Assembly: GCF_030269925.1 (NCBI RefSeq)
Contig: NC_085112.1
Coordinates: 5,085,501-5,149,500 of the forward strand
DNA: 64,000 nt
Source: Bombyx mori
Lineage: Eukaryota > Arthropoda > Insecta > Lepidoptera > Bombycidae
Reading direction: 5' to 3'
This document shows, piece after piece, positions 31,370 to 44,187 of the stretch (position 1 is its first letter; each line of letters begins with the position of its first letter). Position numbers and translations under genes: made by a program. Below the pieces are notes generated by a model. The model searched no databases. It worked only from the letters and a program-made list of their open reading frames with translations, and was not told where the DNA came from.

Positions 31370-31852
31370 ACTGTTTTAGTAGTCGGCAAGGTCTGAGTGT
31401 GATATTAACTACGACAGAAGTGTGACTATCTAACATTCAGCAATAAAGCTTAAAGCTGAGGGTAAATGTCGATCTGCCTTAAAGTGGCTTCGATAGGTAA
31501 AACATCGTGCCTCTTGATAAGCGCAATCAGTGCTATTCAGTCTTCTTTATGTAGCCCTGCACGCGATTGAGAGGCCGACCGGTGAGACCGGCGCATTTGC
31601 AAATACACTTATCTACCCCACCGACTCTACATTTATTTCCTCCGAACTTCCTTCGAGACGAATGTATACACCTTTATTTTGTAGTTTAGCGGTGGGTGAC
31701 TTTTATGTTCTCATGGTTTGTTTTTTGTGTTTTCAACCGTCTTAGGTACTTGACTAGGATCTTAGATAAAGTAGTGAAAATTATACGTACAAAAAGTTTA
31801 TAAGTTAGACTTATTACATCTTATACCTTTAAACGAGCAATTATTGTATATA
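31370..31852. other. Unassigned DNA
   Basis: An open frame of 71 codons at 31530-31745 on the plus strand has no motif. Nothing else is seen. Confidence 0.25.
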
Positions 31853-32100
31853 TCTATATAATCTGAATCTCGGAAACGGCTTCAACGATTTTCATAAAAT
31901 TTAGTATACAGGGGATTTCGGGGGCGATAAATCGATCTAGCTACGATTTATTTTCAGAAAATGTTGTTTTATTCGTGTCTTCAATAATCAACTCTTCCCG
32001 ACATCTATTGGCGAATAATAATACTATTTTTCTTAATTGAGGGCAACTAACCGCTTTAAAGACACAACAAGATGGCGTTATCAAAAATGTTCGTTAAGAT
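31853..32100 (+). mobile_element. Helitron-like repeat, 5' end, family C
   Basis: It begins TCTATATAATCTGAATCTCG after an A, as Helitron 5' ends do, and continues with AACGATTTTCATAAAATTTA, a block I recognise from lepidopteran repeats. The 3' terminus was not located, so the right end is approximate. Confidence 0.5.
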
Positions 32101-34829
32101 TGTTCAATTTTAGAAATGGCATTAGTTTTATATTGCTCTTAAGTTCTCTTCTACTTTAGCACCGTTTTATTAGGCTTGTATTAGTTAGTATATATGTACA
32201 TTCGTATTGTACATCATAATTTTTGAAAGTCCTTTTTACACGCATCAAGGACCAGTGAGACGTCAATCACTTTATAACTTCGCTATAATATCTTGATACT
32301 AGATCAACAGGGTAAAATGAGATGAAATTAATTGTTAGTTCGGTTTACCATCTAGGTGTGTCTTTTTAAATTTTTAAACGATTATTATTATTAATTTTAT
32401 TCAATTTACAGTTTCGGTTTCTATTGTTTTATGAAACGCATAGAGGGGGAGCACGCCCTGTGTTTGCTGCTGATTCTTCTCATTAGTGAAACTGAGTTCC
32501 TAATTGGCAGAAAATTCATTAACGCTTGGAAAATCCGAAGAAAAAACTTTTTGATTTTTTACTGTTCTGAGCATCTATTTCGATAACACGCACACGAAAA
32601 CTGTTCATTAAATGTATCCGTTAATGTTCCGAATTTCTTAGCAGTCGTTTATTCGAATGGATAAAATAAATGTATCGTGAAGGAGGAGGACACTAGAAAC
32701 AATAAAATCGAAGCGCCTAAATATTTAAGGAAGTATTTTTGAGCGTAGAGCTTCGTAAAGTTAAATGAGTTTGTTGGCACCGAGTAATCGGGACTTTGTT
32801 GCGTTACTGGATCAGATAAAATTACCGATACGCTTCGCGAAATATTAAAAAAAGTTCAAAACGCGGACTCGATTTTCTCTCGTGGAATTATTTATTTATT
32901 AATGAGTTTGAACTTTTGAAAAGTTGCGGAATATTTAATGATTTTCTCATTACATTTCGAAAACTGTATGGAATCTGATTCACGAAATAAGATTACTTCT
33001 ATGAGTGACTTTTTACTTTTTTTGTAGTAAAATTTTAAAATATATTGAATTTCTTCATTAGATTCACTCTCATCTTGACAGTACGAAAAATAAATAAAAA
33101 TCACACATTTTCCTAATTTGAAATTTAAATCATTGAATTAACCCGTTACATGAGAAGAGTTGAACCAGCGATCATTCCAAATGCTAAGAATAAACATATA
33201 AAAATATAATCTTTACAGACCTTATATACATATTTACATACTAATATCAATAAAAGAATAACTTAACTTATACAGCAAGATACACAGATAATTGTATTCA
33301 AAAATTTAATAATCCTAAGTGTTTTTGAGCTTCACGTATCATTTAAAACCCTTGCTTGGATTTTTCACGACGATTTTTACACTTCCGTGTTTCTATAGAT
33401 AAGCAAATACGGGGACGCGTGTGATGGATATTAAGGGCACACCTTACATCATTTGCGTTATTACGACGCGTCGCGGGTGGGGCCGCAAGAAGCGCTCCTT
33501 ATATCTAGATGTTACACCCCCTTTAATATGCTAAAATCAAATTAGTTCCAAAGCGGAGTGATTCCCTTCGATCGATCGCCCACTCGCGGTATTACCTCGA
33601 GGGAGACAGACATCTGCACGTCTTCGTGTAGAACTTAATTGGGAAATGCATTTTTATTGTTAAAGTTTTGTGAATATTTTGAAAGTGAAATTTCTTTATG
33701 TTTCATTCGAATATGAAGTATTGCGAATCTTTAACTTGTCTCGGCCGTTTCTGAACGGAAAATTTAAAAGTGAAGAGTCCAGTTCTGATCAACAACACTC
33801 ATAGGTTTGATATCTATCTATGAAATTTGATATCGTCTTGGACTTAGGGGCTGTTCGAAGTTTGAAAAGGCCAATTTCCTGCGGAACTCTCGTGAGCATT
33901 TATCGAGGGCCGGAATCGGGAGATGTCGACGTTAAGTCGTGGGTTTCATTAGCACGTCGGGGTCTTAACAAATTAACACCCTCGTGATGAGACCAACGAT
34001 CCGCCGGTTATAGGAGACGTGTAGCTTATTGCGGACATGTTATTGTCGTTGTTAATGGTCGTTGAGGACTGTTGACTGAAAACAATATTGATATTCATTG
34101 AAATTGTTTCTAAGCGTCAATGGTAAATAAGTATTGTTGAAAAATCAATTTACTAATTTCTCGTAAGTTATAAGGATCTTTTTGTATTTAATTAAGGATT
34201 AAATGTTTGATGGTAAAATTAGATTTTTTTTAAATTCATCAATTCCGCACTTTATTATATTAAAGGTCTTTTGTATTAAAAAGCTATGTTTGATTTTTGC
34301 CTTCGATAGTATCTTGTCTTAGTTATTTAGTTTCACGGTTGAATTGAGAATCGTGCATGTCAAAGATAACAATGCAAAACCTTCATATCTATGTTGGTGA
34401 TTAGAATATACACATCACCCGTGTTCGAAGTCCAGATTGGTCTCAGACGAGAATATCGGTCTCTCGTGCCCGCTTTTGCATATTTCACTTGATAAATTCA
34501 TCAGATGTATCTATATAACTATACTATAAATATAAACAGGTACAAGTACCATTTTCTTTACCACTTATCTAAAAATTCTGAGATGTTCTAGACACTCTAG
34601 ATCAAAGAGCATAATAAAAGATAACTATTGGATTATTTCTCGAACTCACTCAGATTTCGTACGCAAATGGGATTAACAGTGAATGGTACTAAGTCAAAAG
34701 ATATTAAAGCATCCAGATCAAGTATATTGGAGTAGTTTGGAATAAGTGAATTAAGTTGTGATGAGTGCGAAAATTTTCACTTATCCGGGATCGATTTTTC
34801 ACTTGTTTCGTTAAATTAATAATTGACGT
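32101..34829. other. Unassigned DNA with candidate conserved non-coding blocks
   Basis: There is no gene. Two blocks differ sharply from the AT-rich background: about 33405-33650, GC-rich with several CpG (TTACGACGCGTCGCGGG), and about 33850-34060, GC-rich with ATTAGCA/TTAATG-like homeodomain cores nearby. In an intron of a Hox gene such blocks are good enhancer candidates; this is inference from composition only. Confidence 0.35.
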
Positions 34830-35073
34830 TTTTTATAGCTTAGATGAGTGGACGAGCTCACTGCCTACCTGGTGTTAAGTGGTTACCGGAGCCCATAGGC
34901 ATCAATAACGTAAACGCCACCACGAACCTTCAGACGTGAGTTCTAAAGTCTCAGTTATTACAGTCCAAGGGCTGTCCCACCTTTCAAACCGAAAAGCATT
35001 ACTGCTTCACGGCAGAAATAGGCAGTGCAGTGGTACCTACCTGTGAGGACTTAAGACTTCCTACCACCAGTAA
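34830..35073 (-). repeat. Bm1 SINE body
   Basis: A moderately diverged body from TAGCTTAGATGAGTGGACG to CTTCCTACCACCAGTAAAA. Confidence 0.85.
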
Positions 35074-35080
35074 AATATTT

Positions 35081-35274
35081 TTATTTATTGCTTAGATGGG
35101 TGGACGAGCTCACAGCCCACTAGGAGTTAAGTGGCTACTGGTGCCCATAGACATTCATAACGTAAATGCGCCACCCACCTTGAGATATAAGTTCTAAGGT
35201 CTGAAGTATAGTTACAACTGCTGCCCCACCCTTCAAACCGAAACGCATTACTGCTTCACGGCAGAAATAGGCAG
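35081..35274 (-). repeat. Bm1 SINE body, 5'-truncated
   Basis: A second minus-strand copy lies directly after the first. It breaks off at GGCAGAAATAGGCAG, losing the 5' 50 bases, and unrelated GC-rich sequence starts there. Confidence 0.85.
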
Positions 35275-35296
35275 AAACTGTACGTGTAAAATAGAA

Positions 35297-35590
35297 TCAG
35301 CAATAAAATAGACACGATACTGTCAGAGTAAAGTTGTTTAGCAGGCCCTTCTTCAAGCGACAATGATAATCCTGTTCTAAGACGGGAGTACCCCACGAGA
35401 GTTGTTTATGCAGCGTCGTCGGATCCGTTGCTCTGACGGAGACTAATGACGGATGCACTAATAGTTGTGTCGCGTTCGCCACCGCGCACCGCCATATATC
35501 ATGCGAGGGTAATGGGGAGAAAACTCCGGTATCACCCTCGGACGTGATAAGGTCAACAATCGTTTGTCCCGAGTTTGTCACAATTGGCAT
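35297..35590 (-). CDS. Unidentified 97-codon open frame with a plausible 5' splice acceptor
   Basis: The frame opens with ATG at 35590 in a good insect context (ATAAAAATGCC). On the same strand, 32 bases upstream, is an acceptor-like TTTTTATATTAACACAG. The first 80 residues have balanced, coding-like composition and GC-ending codons, unlike the flanks; the last 15 turn hydrophobic and AT-rich and may be intron. A piece such as WRCAVANATQLLVH suggests a folded domain, but I do not recognise the family. It could be a small host exon on the pb strand or a captured gene fragment next to a truncated Bm1. No donor site could be fixed. Confidence 0.35.
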   Translation of the reverse strand: MPIVTNSGQTIVDLITSEGDTGVFSPLPSHDIWRCAVANATQLLVHPSLVSVRATDPTTLHKQLSWGTPVLEQDYHCRLKKGLLNNFTLTVSCLFYC

Positions 35591-38500
35591 TTTTATAGAA
35601 TTTAAGTTCTCTATCTGTGTTAATATAAAAACAAATTGTAATCCAATTTTTTTTGCGATTCTAATAACACAGTCTCGCTTATATCCTATTTGTCTTTAAC
35701 TGCTTTGTTAATTGTTTTGTTAACATACAAAAACATGTGTTAATAAGATAATGTCTATTAGATTGCAATACTGTTAATTCAATTGCAAATTTTTTAATAT
35801 ATACGTAACAAAAAAAAAAGTGTGTCGTCGTCGGACACCAAAGTCGTACACTGTGTGCATTACTAAATTTGTACGGTAATACAAAGTTAAGTCGTACACT
35901 GTGTGGATTACTAATAAAAATCTTACGTTACGGACGTTTTTTCCCGTGTAGGGTACCCCTCCGCATCGTCCCATAAGGAACTTTGTTCCAAAAACATATT
36001 TATTTATTGAATAACAAAAGAATCGTAATTGGCACCTCATAACTTTAACGTCGTAGGTATTCAATTTTATTGTTTTACGAATTAAACACGAACGTTCGAA
36101 TACATAAAACTAATGGCACGTATCATTGGAGTGATGTTCGTTTATAAACGAGTCAGCGGTCACAGAGCCAATCATTATCATAGCATACTTTTTGTCAACC
36201 AACTCTCGGTTTAACACAAAAACAATTCAGCGAAAAAAAATTCTAGACTGCGCAAAAGGATAGTTTTTGTCGTTGAACGTTTTTAGGCTGTGCGGGGGTG
36301 TGCAGTCGGGGAGGTATGGCGTCTCAAGATTAATACATCGTGGAGCAGTGTTAGTGGCGCAACAATTTGTCTCTATAAATGTTGACTCAGCGAGCGGTTG
36401 TGTTGCGGTCGCCTCGCGCGATTAGCCCCGCCAAATTTATTGTTTAATTTCAAAGGCGTTATTAATAACATGCGAGATGATTAAACGGATTTCGCGGCTT
36501 AACTTTAAGATGTTCGTCTATGATTTATAATGTACGAACTTAATATGTGGCGTTGAGGCTTTGTTGGGGCCTCCGCGGTAATGTTTCATATTGTAACGAG
36601 GTACGGTCTTGAGGTAAATCTTTCGTTTTAGTGAAACTGAATGAGCGTCGTGTCATTCAATCATTCATTTTCATCAAGATTTTCGAGAATCGTCATTATA
36701 ATTAAAACGATAAAGACTATGTAATATTTTCGTAGTTGCAGATTGCTTTGTATTGCGTAGTAGCTCAAACTTTAAAGTTAAATGTTGCTTAGACTACCGC
36801 AAAATAATAAATTAGTGGAAATCTTATTTTATTTTTACTACATGCACCTTATTTAGGTATTTTGTTAACGTAACCAAATACGTCGCCAAATATTTACACG
36901 AAGAAGCGATTAATTACTTGCTAAAGCTTGGAAGGAATGTATAAATATTGAAAATAAAACCACGAAGCACATTAAAAAAAACTAAAAAATAATTCGAAAT
37001 GATTTTAACTATACATAATTGTATTTAACACTAATCATACCAACACTTACTGGTACTTATATCTACCATAGCGGGTAGTTGACGGTATACGACAGGTATT
37101 ACTCAAAATAAACAAGACAAAACAAAAAATATATATAATATAATAACTGTACATTAATTGGTAAGAAAAAGTCATGTAGTCAAATTTGCAAATGCGATAA
37201 GATCATACGTGCATTCTCAATGCAAAAGTTCAAAATGGCTCATTTAACCCGTTATGGTATGTTTAGTGTTAAAGACAACATTTTAGTTAGTTCGATAAGC
37301 GCCGGGCCAGTGTAGACACAAACTTAGTTAATTACTACGGGAAAACCGACGAAGCTCATGTCCGGAAACCGGACAACATGATACGTCGGGCGTCGCACCC
37401 TCGTCTCAGACATGTTTCTGCCTCGATCGTCACAGAGCAACTTAACTCAATCCACAGATAAACTTCAACCTTAACAATCGGACATAGCGTCTAAACGTCA
37501 CTGGCAAATGTACCCGTTTTATGTCGTTTTAGTATTGAGATATCAGCAAAGATGATCTAAATACGTTAGTCAAATATATGCTTCATGTTTTAAAGCACAT
37601 TGTTGAGTATGCTTCGCCGAGTTTGAGTACCGTTGTGGTCCGCGATACCGACGTTTATGCGTGTAAGATGACGCTTGTTTAGGACTCCCGGCGATATGAT
37701 AAATCAGTTTGCAACCACAGAAAGCTCACTCGAGAGTAGTTTGAAGGGGTGTGAAATCTCAAGTGGACTAGTAGTAAATGAACGAATAGATTTCAAATAA
37801 ATATGCTTTTATCTATAAGGAACTTACGGAATTAAGAAAAGAACTTTGGTACATAAATTGCGTGTAAAAAATTAAGAAATACTTGAAGCTATGCGAAGTG
37901 CCTTTGTACATAATTTTCCTATTACTCTGTACTGTGTCTTGTTTTCTGTGTGTACATAAATAAATAAATAAATAAATAAAAATAAAGCTACCGAATTCGG
38001 TTCGAAACCAACTAGACCATCACACCTCAACATTAAAACCATTCAACTTGCATCTAAAATGCTGAGCAACAGTCTCCGTCTTATTCTAATGACCGCCCAA
38101 GCAGATATGCCTGTCTCTGTCTCAAAGCTGCTTAATAGGATTACTGTAGACCGTAACAGGTAAGTGTCTCTAATTGCTGTAAAAATCGGCGCCGACAATG
38201 AAAGGACAAAAGGCCGGCGCCCAGTGTGCGGCCTACGTTAGTGAAAGTGATTTATTGATTGGCGACTCTTGTGTCGGCTCAGGATTGAGATTATGTTTTG
38301 TGGCTGTTTATTTGTTAGGCTGCAGGTGAGGGGCTTCCGTTGCCATTGTACAATAAAAAGTGTAGGTTACCTTTACAATTAAAATGATATTCATCCGAAA
38401 AAATATATCCACAGAGGGATTAGTCGTTCGTGACTTCGTATTTTGAGTTTAAAATCTAAGTTTAGTTCACACAAATATTCTTATGGTAATTATTTTAGAT

Positions 38501-39823
38501 GAAAAAAATCAACAAAAGCATTTAAGTATGTAACAAAACAAAGGTACAATCGTCACCAGACATTGATATATTATTATATCGTATTAGAAATTTCCTAGAA
38601 ACGTACCCAACATTCATAATACGCTGGTCATTAAAACCAAAGCAGTGAAAGTGTTAACATCATCGGCAACGGGTTCGTAAATCATAACGGCCCGTGTATT
38701 GACAGGTTATGAATAGCGTCATTATAAGCGAAAAATTATTATGACTTCGACTAGCTACTGAACTAATAAATCTAATATATTGTTCAATACAAAAATAGTT
38801 TTTAAGCGGATCTTTTTTAAGTTCCGTAACACTTTGTTGAGGGTTCAATGCTCTGTTGTTTTTAAGTATTTTTTTTTTTGTATTTTTTTACATGGTAACC
38901 GTAGATTTGAAACATTTGTAAAATATGTAAACAAAATCTACGTTGGTACGTAATCATCCTTTTGATGGTTCTAGAATATACTATACATAGAATAAAATGT
39001 TTTTACTTTGTTTGCGTGTGCCGCTCTAATTTTATTTTATAATTTCATTATTTATTTACTACAAATCTTCTAAATTTAGTCCTCTCCAAAATAATTAATT
39101 AAATTGGAACCGGAGGATAATTATTGATGAGCTAAAATTTGTTTAAAGTGGTACCTTCGTTAAAAGAACAATTTTGGATGTTGTTCTATTTCGCGCCACA
39201 CTAACCTAAAATTTATGGTCATTTTTCACATAAATCAAAGAGAACCGACTTTTAGAGATTTATTGCTATATTTTTGATCTATGGTCTGTTCGATACGGCC
39301 ACAAAGCGTTTACCTGTGCTACCATTGTAATAGTATTACAAAATTTATGACTCATTTTTTACATTGAGTTTATCGCAAGTGTAAATAGTCTAAGTGGTCG
39401 GTTATTTAATGCACATTCTTTGGTAGATTTAATTTTCTTAAGTAAATTATAGTATTAAGTCAAGTAACTATGGATATTGGGGATTGTTATTAAGGGAGCA
39501 AATAAAATTTTAATCTGATTTATTATAAAAGCGGTAGAAATATTTAATTCACACAACTGTATCTTTTATTTTTATCTCTGTTTTGTAATTAGTGTTATGA
39601 ATAAATTGTATTTGAAGATTGAGAAATTCAAGAGCTTAGAAGTTTAGATCAAGCTCTTCCATGACGCTTAACTACTAAGTAAAAAACACCTTTAAGGTCA
39701 TGAAAGGGGAGAGTTTGTGCAACACTGGAATTAATTGCCAGAATTCTAGGATTAATTTACCTTCTTTGATAAAGACAGCTTTGTACGCATATTTGTATAA
39801 TTATTTGTATTATTTTGAATTAT
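35591..39823. other. Long unassigned stretch with short direct repeats and GC-rich blocks
   Basis: No gene is seen. At 35841-35866 and 35889-35914 a unit of about 26 bases (starting AAGTCGTACACTGTGTG) is repeated. About 35930-36000 looks like part of an unnamed repeat. GC-rich blocks at 36280-36560 (with TTTATTG and ATTAATAA homeodomain-like cores) and 38090-38290 (with ACAATG and an inverted GCCGGCGCC) could be control elements. A TAAA microsatellite lies at about 37955-37985. Confidence 0.35.
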
Positions 39824-40080
39824 TACTGGTAGAAGGACCTCTTGTGAGTACGCACGAGTAGGTACCACCACCCTGCCTATTTCTGCCGTGAAGCAGCAAT
39901 GCGTTTCGGTTTGCAGGGTGGAGCAGCCGTTGTAACTATACTGAGACCTTAGAACTCATATCTCAAGTGGGTAGCGGCACTTACGTTGTAGATGTCTATG
40001 GGCTCCGGTAACCACTTATCACCAAGCGGACGTGAGCTCGTCCACCCATCTATGCAATAAAAATAAAATAAAAAATAAAA
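39824..40080 (+). repeat. Bm1 SINE body with poly-A
   Basis: It runs from TACTGGTAGAAGGACCTCTTG to CGTCCACCCATCTATGC and an AAAATAAAATAAA tail, with a few small changes. Confidence 0.88.
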
Positions 40081-40262
40081 AACTTATGATGAATGGAATT
40101 TGCTTCTAAAATCAAATCAAAATATTGGCAAATGAAACAGTATTTGAAAATAAATGAAGAGTATTTATTAGCAGCGACAAGCGAGATTCAGTTAATTTTT
40201 ATAATATTCTTTAAATTCATATACACCTCTTACATGGTAAAAGTATACGCGCAGCTTCTTTT

Positions 40263-40471
40263 TTATTACTAAAATTCATGAACGAGTTCACAGTTCACCT
40301 GGTGTAAAGTGGTTTCCAGACTCCATAGATATCACAACATGCATAGCGTCACTTACCCTGAGACAAAAGACGGAAATCTCAAAAGTATTACAAGTAGGAC
40401 CCACCCTTAAACCCGGAAAGCTGGACTACTTACAACATAAATAGGCTGGGTGGCGGAACTTATACTTTATT
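40263..40471 (-). repeat. Diverged Bm1 SINE
   Basis: GAACGAGTTCACAGTTCACC and GACCCACCCTTAAACCCGGAA on the plus strand match the minus-strand Bm1 body with many substitutions. It is inverted relative to the copy at 39824. Confidence 0.65.
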
Positions 40472-40626
40472 AAAAGGCGGTTGGCGATCGCAGCCTGTTG
40501 GCATAATACTCAGATAACGGTGTTGCTCCTTATACGGTCAATCCCTTAGTCGTCCTTACGATACTCACTGGATCATATGGGTTGCTATTCTAGATTGACG
40601 CTATACAGCCACATTCTTTTTCCGCT

Positions 40627-40700
40627 TCCTATTTGCTGATAGCCTAAGAGGCTATTCTAGCTAGGCCCGGATGGGACACAGCCATAGCTCTTTCAGGTAA
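40627..40700 (-). mobile_element. Scrap of BMC1/L1Bm-type 3' tail
   Basis: GCTGATAGCCTAAGAGGCTA on the plus strand matches the reverse of the terminal segment of the LINE tails at 47211 and 58711. Confidence 0.5.
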
Positions 40701-41765
40701 CGCACGGTAACCAAACAAAGAAAAATAAAACTGACACTGACAAGACGGGAGCAAAAGACAAAGTTCTCATGCCATCATCATTATCCATAATGGGATCGTA
40801 TTACAGTTAATATTTCAGTTGTTTATTTACAGAACGCGACGACACGCGATTTCACGGAGCAATTTTACTGAACTTAAATAGATAATTTTGTAACTGTTTT
40901 GAGTTAAGTTTTGTTTTCAATCAGATATTTTTAACATTTTTTTCGTAGAGTGAAAATTGATTCAATATTTATCTAGCTCTGAAACAGACGCTTGAAGAGA
41001 TCAAAGAGACAAATTTGATGTTTAGAAAACATGTGGCAGAGGACTTATCAAAACTATATCATTGGAATGGTAAATTCACTTGCGTGATTCTAAAATGTTT
41101 TTTTCTTAGTTTACAAATTGTGTCTAAGTATATAATATAATATATAAACGCAAACAAATGCTGTGGTGTGCATTATATTCATTAGCGACGGAAAAAAATA
41201 TCTAAACATTGACAAAAGAAATTCTCTTTTGTTTTCTAGTACATCGCCAAGAATTTTGTTAGATTGCAATCTACCAAGACAGTTTATAAACACTGTAATT
41301 CACAAAACAATACTTTTCCGTTACGTTTTCGTCAATACGAAACTTTAGCTTTTTTTTTTGTTCTTCAACTTACACATTTAATGTAAGCATAACAATAGAA
41401 TCGAACGCGTATCACATGCCAATCACATTGTTCTGAGCGAATTGAGTCTTGTGCAAAATAATACGTTATTTTATTGTACTAAAGAGGAATCGGAATGATC
41501 GATTGTGTCAGTTCATTTTAATTTCGATCTCTCGAGATACGGTCGGAGGCGTGGTCCGGCGGACAATTTGTTTCATGTCCCTTATGTGCGTTCGGTTGTA
41601 TACTTTGATTTTCTAGTTTCTGGAGGTGGATAAAACTGGTTTGTTTATAAAATTTATATTTCATCGTCGCATAGATTATCGAATAAGTCTGAGATTTTTG
41701 AACAGGAAGACAAAAAAAAACGAATGTATTCTAATATTTTTGTCAGATAATATAATCCACGTTTT
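40701..41765. other. Unassigned AT-rich DNA
   Basis: A GC-richer patch at about 41520-41600 is the only deviation. No gene is seen. Confidence 0.25.
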
Positions 41766-41962
41766 TATTTATTTATTGCTTAGATGGGTGGACGAGCTCA
41801 CAGCCCACCTGGTGCAAAGTGGTTACTGGAGCCCACAGACATCTACAACGTAAATGCGCCACCCACCTTGAGATATAAGTTCTAAGGTCTCAAGTATAGT
41901 TACAATGGCTGCCCTACCCTACCTACCCTTGCGGAGTCACAAGACGTCCTACAACCAGTAAT
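41766..41962 (-). repeat. Bm1 SINE body with internal deletion
   Basis: It runs from TTATTGCTTAGATGGGTGG to CCTACAACCAGTAATTAC, but about 50 bases around the TTCTGCCGTGAAG core are deleted. Confidence 0.85.
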
Positions 41963-44028
41963 TACACAAATTAAATATAATATAATCTATTTATGGAAGC
42001 ATTATTTAGACAGACTTTTTATATTTGCTAAAATATGAGAAAATTGGACTTGTCCAGTATTATTGATGCCTAGTTCTTTTCTTAATTCTGACAATTCATA
42101 GAAACATTGTAACACAACATATGCTTGGAATAAATTTATGAACTTGAAATATAGCCTACGTATCATCTACATCTACATATGTGCTTGTATCATACTAAAC
42201 ACGCAATAGAAGTGATTTTCCTGTAATTTCAAGCCGAAAAACGGAAAAGATGTCCCTCAATTCGGTAGCCAAACCAAAAGAATTCGTCCGAAATAAATAA
42301 TATATATGCACACGGTTTGTGAATCTTAAAGCTGGGATCATCATAATGTTATGGAATGATAAAGCAGTCAATATCAGAAACGGAAAAACGTATTAAAGAC
42401 TTCACGAAATATTTTGTTGTCACGCCAAAGTTGCTAGATCTATTTTCGGATTTGAAATGTTGCAAAGGAGTATTTCAACGGAAATAGACCAGGATGTTCA
42501 AAAAATAAAAGAAAAGACGTGAAACCATCATAAAAGAAATCAGTGTAAGTTGGTACAGACAAAAGTTTGGAGAGCAAAGCGTCTGAGCGGTGCATAGAGT
42601 CGGCGGCGCCGGGCGTGCATCGCTCGATAGCGCTGACAGTGACGGATTACCATGGCAGCCCCGGTTCACGGCCGGATCCAAAGCTCACGGAACTCAGGGC
42701 TGTAAGAACTTTGACGATGTCGTTTTGATACGAACTTCCAATAAGATATAATTGCTTAAGACCTACATGTTAATCCTTTCATAAATATACTTTATAACAA
42801 AATGCAAGTAAGTACTTTTAGAACTTCAGTACTCACACACTGAGTATTATCTAGTGCATTTATTATTATTATTAGAATTAAAATTCTTGAATTCATCCAA
42901 GTTCCAAACAACATTTAGATCAAGATTTCCCTTTGTGATGATAATGGAAAGTAGTAATTACTATTACATTACTCTTAAACTTTGGTGACTATTCAATGCT
43001 TTTCTATATTCGGCTTACTCAAAACAATTAGCTTAGTCCTTCATTTCGTATATTTTCATAGAGTACGGCGTATGATATAAATTTGCACAAAAACTAATTT
43101 TAAAAAGTGCCAACCCTGTAGACGCATTTATTTCGGTGTGTGATCAAAATATTTAAGAATCGATAGAAGGTCGGATTTGTTAAAAACGTACAAGTTATTT
43201 TTGCAGAACGAATGTAATCTTTTATCACAAATTGCATCTCTTAAAATACAAGGAGTACTAGATATGCAACAGACAATAAATTGAGCTAATGTTTGACTGA
43301 GATAATGTTCTTAAAATCTAAAATAGACGTGTGTGTTCTGTAAAATCAATAGAAGAATGTTATGTGTTATAATATAAAAACGGTAATATTTATCCATTCG
43401 AGTACAATTAACACTCTTGTACAGGAGCGATCTCCCGCAGGGCGCGGTAGGGGGCATCCTTGTCAGAACTTCAACATGATGACTTTAATGTTATATTTTA
43501 CATATTATTACTTGCCGCTGCTTGGTCAAGCTTGATAATATTTACTATTTGTCACCAATCAATAGTGTTCCGTCTATGCCATTAATGTAAAGTTTAGGTT
43601 TTTGGGTACGTGTGTAGGCGTTAAATTTCGAATCTACTAAAGCGATCTTGTAAATTATTTTCGAATAGGAAGCTAAAATATCTAATGCGGCTCTAATACG
43701 ATTTTGTTAGTTTAAGATTAGTTAGAGGTTGGTGAAAATTGAAATAAGTGAATAAGTTGTATAGAGAAAATATTGCCTTTGATTATTTTCATAAAAAGTA
43801 TGATATAGCTAAGTTTAATATATGTATTTAAATCATAATGACCGGTTTTATGCGATAAAAAATACGAAGTTCAGCTTAGATATGGTTATCAAAAATGGTT
43901 TTGGTAAAAGTACCTAAAGAGTACCTAAGTACCTAAAGAGGTATAAATCCTGACAGGAAATCTTAGGATAATTGAATTTATCTTTGAAAGTTTGTATTTT
44001 ATTTAATGGAATAGATTAATTAAAAGGT
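41963..44028. other. Unassigned DNA with one GC-rich block
   Basis: The block at about 42570-42700 is GC-rich, with CpG and an ATGG in good context. On the minus strand it is preceded by an acceptor-like TTCTTACAG, but no reading frame stays open through it. No gene is claimed. Confidence 0.3.
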
Positions 44029-44187
44029 AGACGAAGAGGGAGAGGTAGACCTAAGAAAAAATGGATGGATTGCGTGAAAGGCGATATATGTAAGAGGGGA
44101 GTGAGCGAAGAAATGGTATATGATAGAGGAGTATGGAAGGAGAAAACATGTTGTGCCGATCTCACTGGGAGAAGGGCAGGAGAATGA
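44029..44187 (+). pseudogene. Fragment of a LINE ORF2 C-terminus (RTE-like)
   Basis: The frame reads RGRGRPKKKWMDCVKGDI, then a Gly-Val-Ser linker, YDRGVWKEKTCCADLT and a stop. This is the basic tail that follows the reverse transcriptase in a lepidopteran RTE-like family. Only 52 codons remain, with no upstream domain. It is unrelated at sequence level to the intact LINE at 992-5216. Confidence 0.6.

Noticed and set aside
42570..42700. Small exon on the minus strand next to TTCTTACAG
   Set aside because: No frame stays open across the block and no donor fits; kept only as a GC-rich patch.
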